DNA from: Bradyrhizobium sp. KBS0727
Lineage (GTDB): Bacteria; Pseudomonadota; Alphaproteobacteria; Rhizobiales; Xanthobacteraceae
Reading direction: 5' to 3'
Assembly (NCBI RefSeq): GCF_005937885.2
Contig: NZ_CP042176.1
Location: forward strand, 7,187,501 to 7,251,500
Length of the DNA: 64,000 bases
The position numbers were made by a program, and so were the translations under genes. The notes below the pieces were generated by a model that was not told the origin of the DNA, searched no databases, and saw nothing but the letters and a program-made list of their open reading frames with translations. Below, piece by piece: positions 59,822 through 64,000 of this stretch; within the stretch, counting starts at the first letter, position 1, and each line of letters begins with the position of its first letter.

Positions 59822-60376
59822 TTGAACGCCATCGCCGAACTGAACGATCACACCGACCGCTCACTCCTGATCGTCGAGGATGACAAGCCGTTTCTGGAGC
59901 GTCTGTCGCGTGCGATGGAGACCCGCGGCTTCGCGGTGACCTCCTGCGACAGCGTATCCGACGGTCTCGCCGAGATCGGCCGCGCGGCACCCGCCTTTGC
60001 CGTGGTGGATCTGCGGCTCGGCGACGGCAACGGCCTCGACGTGGTGTCGGCGTTGAAGCGCAAGCGCCCCGAGGCCCGTGCGATCGTGCTGACCGGTTAC
60101 GGCAACATCGCAACCGCAGTCACGGCGGTGAAGATGGGCGCGGTGGATTATCTCTCGAAGCCCGCCGATGCCGACGACGTCGTCGCGGCCTTGCTCGCCA
60201 GCGGCACCGAAAAATCCGAACTGCCGTCGAATCCGATGTCGGCGGACCGCGTGCGCTGGGAACACATCCAGCGCATCTACGAAATGTGCAACCGTAACGT
60301 CTCCGAAACCGCGCGGCGGCTCAACATGCACCGCCGCACCCTGCAGCGCATCCTGGCGAAGCGCGCGCCGCGGTAA
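59822..60376 (+). CDS. regR: Response regulator RegR (RegA/PrrA/ActR family)
   Basis: A 184-residue regulator. The receiver has the acidic pair E19/D20 (IVEDD), phospho-acceptor D63 (VVDLRLGDGN), T91 (VLTGYGN) and K113 (LSKPAD). A short Pro-containing linker leads to a Fis-type helix-turn-helix (CNRNVSETARRLNMHRRTLQRIL). The only sensible start is TTG at 59822, with a GGGGA ten bases before it. It pairs with the RegS kinase upstream. In Bradyrhizobium RegSR controls fixR-nifA and many redox genes. Confidence 0.95.
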   Translation: MNAIAELNDHTDRSLLIVEDDKPFLERLSRAMETRGFAVTSCDSVSDGLAEIGRAAPAFAVVDLRLGDGNGLDVVSALKRKRPEARAIVLTGYGNIATAVTAVKMGAVDYLSKPADADDVVAALLASGTEKSELPSNPMSADRVRWEHIQRIYEMCNRNVSETARRLNMHRRTLQRILAKRAPR

Positions 60377-60381
60377 GTCTT

Positions 60382-60487
60382 GTCCCTCATGGTGAGGAGG
60401 CGCGAAGCGCCGTCTCGAACCATGAGGCCCGAAACAGTTCGGCCACATCCTTCGAGACGCAGGCTTCGCCTGCTCCTCAGGATGAGG
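60382..60487. repeat. Palindromic repeat, CTCATGGTGAGGAG family (opposite orientation)
   Basis: The inverse copy of the element at 37383-37480: ccctcatggtgaggaggcgc with gaagcgccgtctcgaaccat, and a second hairpin ending ctcctcaggatgaggg. It follows regR and may end its transcript. Confidence 0.85.
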
Positions 60488-60502
60488 GTCGTCTACGGAA
60501 CC

Positions 60503-60615
60503 CCCTAAAACTCCCCATGCCTCGGCCGATCGACCAGCCGGTTGATCCGTTGCGCCGCCGCCATCGCAAAGCGCGCCGTCATCAACAGGGGTCGACGCGT
60601 GCCGGCGGAATGCTG
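60503..60615 (-). pseudogene. Remnant of the mmcB 3' end
   Basis: On the minus strand the last 26 codons read LMTARFAMAAAQRINRLVD then RPRHGEF and a stop, nearly identical to the C-terminus of mmcB at 63341 (MTVRFAMAAAQRINRLVDPQ then GHGEF). Upstream the similarity continues for about 30 bases but with a frame shift, then ends. No start or coding body remains. It marks a past duplication or a recombination break between regR and the acyl-CoA dehydrogenases. The rest of the gap 60616-60870 holds nothing I can name. Confidence 0.65.
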
Positions 60616-60870
60616 CGCGCTGTGGCAAGCCCGTCTCCCGTCATGCGGGATATTCCTCGACGGTTACGGCAATATTCCGCGCCGCCGCGACGGCGATTGC
60701 GATCGGCGTCGCCCGCGAGGCCGCCGAGCAGCGCTTTTATACGTGCATCCTCCTGCATAGTCCGCTAGATGCGGATTAAGGTCACCGCGTTGCGCGACCT
60801 CTCGTCCTGACCGCGCAATGAATAAAATAATGGTGACCTGAAATAATAGCGACCCGGAGGCGACGACCCG

Positions 60871-62061
60871 ATGAGTGAGCTTGACGAATTCCGGCGCGAG
60901 GTCGAGGCATGGTTTCGCGAGAACCGGCCGGCGAATCCGGGTTTTCTGTTGCCCGAATCCTTCATGGAAGTCGGGTCGGACGCGCAGTTCGAATTTTTGC
61001 GTAACTGGCAGCGCAAGATCTATGACGCCGGATATCTCGGCATGGCCTGGCCGAAGGAATATGGCGGCCACGGAAAGCCGCAAGCCTATCAGGACATCGT
61101 CAACGCCGAGATGGCGAAGCAGAAGGTGCCGTTCGTCCCCAACACCATCGGCCTCAATTGGGCCGGCCCGCTGATTCTGGCGCGGGGCACTGAAGAAGCG
61201 AAGAAGCGCTACATCAAGGGCATCCTGAACGCCGACGACATCTGGTGCCAGGGATTTTCCGAACCGGACCAGGGTTCGGACCTCGCCAACAGCCAACTCG
61301 CAGCAAAGCGCGACGGCAACGACTATGTCCTGAACGGCTCGAAGATCTGGACCAGCCTCGGCAGCTACGCCAAATACATGATCCTGCTGGCGCGAACCAA
61401 TCCGCAGAAGCCGCGCTACGATGGCCTCTCGTTCTTCCTCGTGCCGATGAAGACGCCGGGCATCGAGCCGCAGCCGATCAAGAAGCTGACCGGCGAATAC
61501 GGTTTCAACCAGACCTTCTTTACCGACGCGCGCATCCCTGCCGAGTGCATGATGGGCAATGAAGGCGAGGGCTGGAAGATGGCCATGCTGACCCTGACCT
61601 TCGAACGGGGCGTGACCGGCGGACAGGGCGGCGGTGTCAGCCGCGTCGCGCTCAGCCTCGGTGACGTGGTCGAGCTCGCGCGCCGCTCCCGGCGCGACGG
61701 CCGACCGGCGTTGGAGGACCCCGCGATCCGCGACCAGATCGTCCGCTTCATGGTGGAAGATCAGGGCGACCGGCTGTGCGCCAAGCGCGGCGAGATCGCC
61801 GCGTTGTGCAGCGAGCGGCCGACCGCGCTCGGGCTGTCGCAGAAATTGCGCGTGAGCGAGCATCGGCGACGAATGTTGCAGTTTGCCCTGTCACTACAGG
61901 GCGCGAATGCCGTGCGCTTCGTCGGCGACAGCCAGGCAATCGACGGTGGCCTGTGGCAGCGCTCCTATTTCAATTCGTTCTCTTCGACGATCGGCGGCGG
62001 CACCAGCCAGATCCAGGCCAATATCGTCGGTGAGCGCGTGCTCGGACTCCCGAAGGACTGA
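60871..62061 (+). CDS. Acyl-CoA dehydrogenase, large type
   Basis: A 396-residue flavoenzyme. The FAD/substrate region shows WCQGFSEPDQGSDLANSQ and WTSLGSYAKYMILLART, and the C-terminus reads SSTIGGGTSQIQANIVGERV. The pattern with IGGGTSQIQ places it with the FadE28/FadE29-type dehydrogenases that work as heteromeric pairs on branched or steroid-derived CoA esters. The next gene is its likely partner; its ATG lies four bases after this stop. GGAGG lies 14 bases before the ATG. Confidence 0.92.
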   Translation: MSELDEFRREVEAWFRENRPANPGFLLPESFMEVGSDAQFEFLRNWQRKIYDAGYLGMAWPKEYGGHGKPQAYQDIVNAEMAKQKVPFVPNTIGLNWAGPLILARGTEEAKKRYIKGILNADDIWCQGFSEPDQGSDLANSQLAAKRDGNDYVLNGSKIWTSLGSYAKYMILLARTNPQKPRYDGLSFFLVPMKTPGIEPQPIKKLTGEYGFNQTFFTDARIPAECMMGNEGEGWKMAMLTLTFERGVTGGQGGGVSRVALSLGDVVELARRSRRDGRPALEDPAIRDQIVRFMVEDQGDRLCAKRGEIAALCSERPTALGLSQKLRVSEHRRRMLQFALSLQGANAVRFVGDSQAIDGGLWQRSYFNSFSSTIGGGTSQIQANIVGERVLGLPKD

Positions 62062-62065
62062 TGTG

Positions 62066-63193
62066 ATGTCGCAACTCAGCACCAAGATCACCTTCACCGA
62101 AGAGCAGACCATGCTGCTTGACACCGCGACTGCTTTCTTCCGCGAGAAAAGTCCGACGGCGACCGTTCGCAGACAGATCGCGTCGGAGTCCGGCGTCGAT
62201 CGGGAGCTTTGGAGCGAGATTGCCGAGCTTGGCTGGCTCGGCATCGCGGTGCCGGAACGTTTCGGCGGCAGCGGGCTCTCGCTCGCGGACGTTACCGTCA
62301 TCGTCGAGCCGATGGGCCGTCACCTCGCCGGCACCCCGTTCGTCTCCACCCAGCTGTTCACGCAGGCCTTGCTGGCGGGGGGCTCCGATCAGCAGCAGCG
62401 CGACATCCTGCCGAAGATCTGCGGCGGATCGATCGGCTCGGTGGCGCTGTTCGAAAGCGACGGTGACTGGAACCTCGATCATCTCGAATGCGCGGCGGTG
62501 ATCGCGGGCGATGCGGCGCGATTGAGCGGAACCAAGACGCTGGTCTGCGACGCCGCGGTCGCGGACTTTGTTCTGGCGTCGGTTTCGCTCGATGGCGCGC
62601 CGGCGCTCGCGATCGTCAAGGCCGCGGATCTCCCGCGCAAGACGCGGGAGACGGTGATCGATGAAACCCGCCGCGCCTTCAGCCTGGACCTGAACGGAGT
62701 CAATGTTCCGGTTTCGTCGCTCATCACGGGCGAAAAGGCCCGCGCCGCGCTCAAGGCCATCCGCGACTGTGCACTCCTGCTGGCGTCGGCCGAGGCGGCC
62801 GGCGGCATTGCCGGCGCGCTGGACGTCATCGTCGAATACCTCAATACGCGAACGGCCTTTGGACGGAAGATCGGCAGCTATCAGTCGCTCAAGCACACTT
62901 GTTCCGAGATTCTCGTCGGACTGGAGCGCGCGCGTTCGCATGTTTACCACGCCGCGTCCCTGGTCGCGGCCGGCGAGGATGCCGAAGTCGCGCTCCGGAT
63001 GGCAAAGGTGGAGGCGGGAGACACCTTTGTTTTCGCAGGCGACCGGGCCATCCAGTTTCATGGCGGCTTTGGCTTCACCTACGACTGCGACGCACAGCTG
63101 TATTTGCGCCGCGCGCTCTGGCTGCAATATGCTTTTGGCGATGCGGCCCATCATCGGCGACGGCTTGCCGATCTGTTGCTGCCGCCTGGTTAG
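62066..63193 (+). CDS. Acyl-CoA dehydrogenase, partner subunit
   Basis: A 375-residue protein of the same fold: LGWLGIAVPERFGGSGLSLAD near the start, a degenerate middle, and NTRTAFGRKIGSYQSLKHTC with FAGDRAIQFHGGFGFTYDC at the end. It shares the fold but differs enough from gene 60871 to be a heteromer partner. The ATG lies four bases after the upstream stop and AAGGA precedes it. The two form one operon flanked by an mmcB remnant and intact mmcB. Confidence 0.9.
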   Translation: MSQLSTKITFTEEQTMLLDTATAFFREKSPTATVRRQIASESGVDRELWSEIAELGWLGIAVPERFGGSGLSLADVTVIVEPMGRHLAGTPFVSTQLFTQALLAGGSDQQQRDILPKICGGSIGSVALFESDGDWNLDHLECAAVIAGDAARLSGTKTLVCDAAVADFVLASVSLDGAPALAIVKAADLPRKTRETVIDETRRAFSLDLNGVNVPVSSLITGEKARAALKAIRDCALLLASAEAAGGIAGALDVIVEYLNTRTAFGRKIGSYQSLKHTCSEILVGLERARSHVYHAASLVAAGEDAEVALRMAKVEAGDTFVFAGDRAIQFHGGFGFTYDCDAQLYLRRALWLQYAFGDAAHHRRRLADLLLPPG

Positions 63194-63295
63194 AGCCTTT
63201 TCCGTTCCGATTGAATCGGAACGGGGCTCTAGATTCTTGTTTTGACGCGTTTTCTTGACGCGAACCGGTGCCCACTTCGCTGGAAAACGCTCTAG
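63192..63295. repeat. Dispersed repeat, GACGCGTTTTCTTGACGCGAACC family
   Basis: One palindrome (gagccttttccgttccgatt with aatcggaacggggctc) is followed by ttgacgcgttttcttgacgc, cgaaccggtgcccacttcgc and tggaaaacgctctag. The second half matches 49754-49830, and its last part matches the stretch upstream of mtgA (1922-1940). It overlaps the end of the second dehydrogenase gene by two bases. Confidence 0.8.
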
Positions 63296-63340
63296 CCAAA
63301 GGCCATCGAGTCGATGCACGGCCTCGACTCGACGCCTCCT

Positions 63341-63826
63341 TTAAAACTCTCCATGTCCCTGCGGATCGACCAGCCGGTTGATCCGTTGCGCCGCGGCCAT
63401 CGCGAACCGCACCGTCATCAGCTTGCGGGTCGGCGCGGGCAGGCGGTGCTCGGGCGCCTCGCAATGCAGATGCGCGCCATAGGCGTCGGCGATGATCAGG
63501 CCGGTGTCTGCCGGAAAGATCTCGCACGGCAGGTCCTGCGTGAAGGCAAAGAACAGCCGGTCGCAATGCATCCGATAGTCCTGCCATTTCTGATCGGCGC
63601 GCAGGTCTTCCAGCGATGACTTGATCTCGACGATCCAGATCTCGCCGCGCTCGTTCAGCGCCACCAGGTCGGCGCGCCGGCCGGACGGCAGCGGCAATTC
63701 GCTGATGCAGGAAAAGCCCAGCGATCGTAACAGCCGCGCGGTGCCGCGCGCGACCGCCAGCGCCGTTTCCGACTGGCGGCCATCCGGCGGGGGTACGAGG
63801 CTGATCTGGCGGGCGGGCGATTCCAT
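63341..63826 (-). CDS. mmcB: MmcB family DNA repair protein
   Basis: A 161-residue protein with a PD-(D/E)xK-like nuclease core: D53 (RRADLVAL), E67 and K69 (IWIVEIKSS). In Caulobacter MmcB belongs to the SOS-linked mutagenesis and repair set. The frame is open to 63964, but the extra 46 residues translate a dispersed repeat (a KRDPEKWEPVFAR-like peptide also found near ogt), so I use the ATG at 63826. Its 3' end is duplicated at 60503. The remainder to the end of the window is repeat and unassigned DNA. Confidence 0.88.
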   Translation of the reverse strand: MESPARQISLVPPPDGRQSETALAVARGTARLLRSLGFSCISELPLPSGRRADLVALNERGEIWIVEIKSSLEDLRADQKWQDYRMHCDRLFFAFTQDLPCEIFPADTGLIIADAYGAHLHCEAPEHRLPAPTRKLMTVRFAMAAAQRINRLVDPQGHGEF

Positions 63827-63881
63827 ACGCTCGAACCTTACCCGATTCCGGACCGTCCAACAGCTGTCCGCCCGCTCTGTC

Positions 63882-63924
63882 CGAGCGAAAACCGGCTCCC
63901 ACTTTTCCGGATCACGCTTGAGCC
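63882..63924. repeat. Dispersed repeat, third copy, upstream of mmcB
   Basis: Reads ccgagcgaaaaccggctccc then acttttccggatcacgcttg, matching 45841-45882. In both places the repeat lies just ahead of a DNA-repair gene (ogt, mmcB) and produces a false N-terminal extension. Confidence 0.65.
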
Positions 63925-64000
63925 AGCCACAAATCCGACCCCGGCCCGCCTTGTTTTGGACCACACGCCACCGTGAAGCCGGGGGAACTTGGGTTCCAGG

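Overview
The window looks like chromosomal DNA of a Bradyrhizobium or close relative (Nitrobacteraceae, Alphaproteobacteria). Supporting signs are high GC, a RegSR redox two-component pair, MmcB and small proteins of a kind I recall from bradyrhizobia, the protocatechuate and PHA pathways, and many short palindromic intergenic repeats typical of that group. This assignment is inference from gene content and recall, not from a search. I see no rRNA, tRNA, CRISPR array, transposase or phage genes.

Layout. 1-13.7 kb is mostly core: mtgA and rpmF with a membrane protein; ispA with a DUF1345 gene convergent to a large secreted caspase-like protein; a GFA-family zinc protein; an NTF2-like protein; a lipoprotein; a CPA1 Na+/H+ antiporter; a Rieske oxygenase and a TauD-like dioxygenase downstream of ispG; and a tandem-rhodanese sulfurtransferase. 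13.7-18.0 kb is accessory: a long interspersed repeat, three tiny genes, a Crp/Fnr regulator, a stand-alone receiver protein, and an ABC-type binding protein preceded by the ghost of a second signal-peptide start.

18.0-31.7 kb holds a 3-hydroxyisobutyrate-dehydrogenase-like gene; three exported proteins that fit peptidoglycan or peptide cleavage (VanX-like dipeptidase, amidase, and an unassigned protein with a lysozyme-like motif); a secreted esterase divergent from an AraC regulator; a DMT exporter; and a Zur/Fur regulator. It continues with a MarR-EmrA-EmrB efflux operon that has a perfect 18-bp palindrome, and an ArsR-SRPBCC-GyrI-like operon with twin TTATATAA sites. 30.8-34.4 kb is the pcaF-pcaH-pcaG-aroE group for protocatechuate and shikimate/quinate metabolism.

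34.6-54 kb carries mutS, a multi-pass membrane protein, an OsmC protein, an ssuABC-type sulfonate importer divergent from glnD, a (CT)n microsatellite, ogt, a DUF1304 protein, two tandem near-identical branched-chain-amino-acid-type binding proteins each with its own terminator-like hairpin, a DUF1330 protein, PBP1A and an AMP-binding acyl-CoA ligase. 54-64 kb carries a YgjP-type metalloprotease, PHA depolymerase, an ABC-2 exporter, regS-regR, two acyl-CoA dehydrogenases and mmcB. A frameshifted copy of the mmcB 3' end lies between regR and the dehydrogenases.

The most useful leads are the unassigned exported protein at 20.9-22.0 kb, the two operons with visible operators, the small-gene island at 14.4-16.6 kb, the duplicated binding-protein genes, and the mmcB remnant that marks a rearrangement. 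I did not find a clearly new defence or mobile system.
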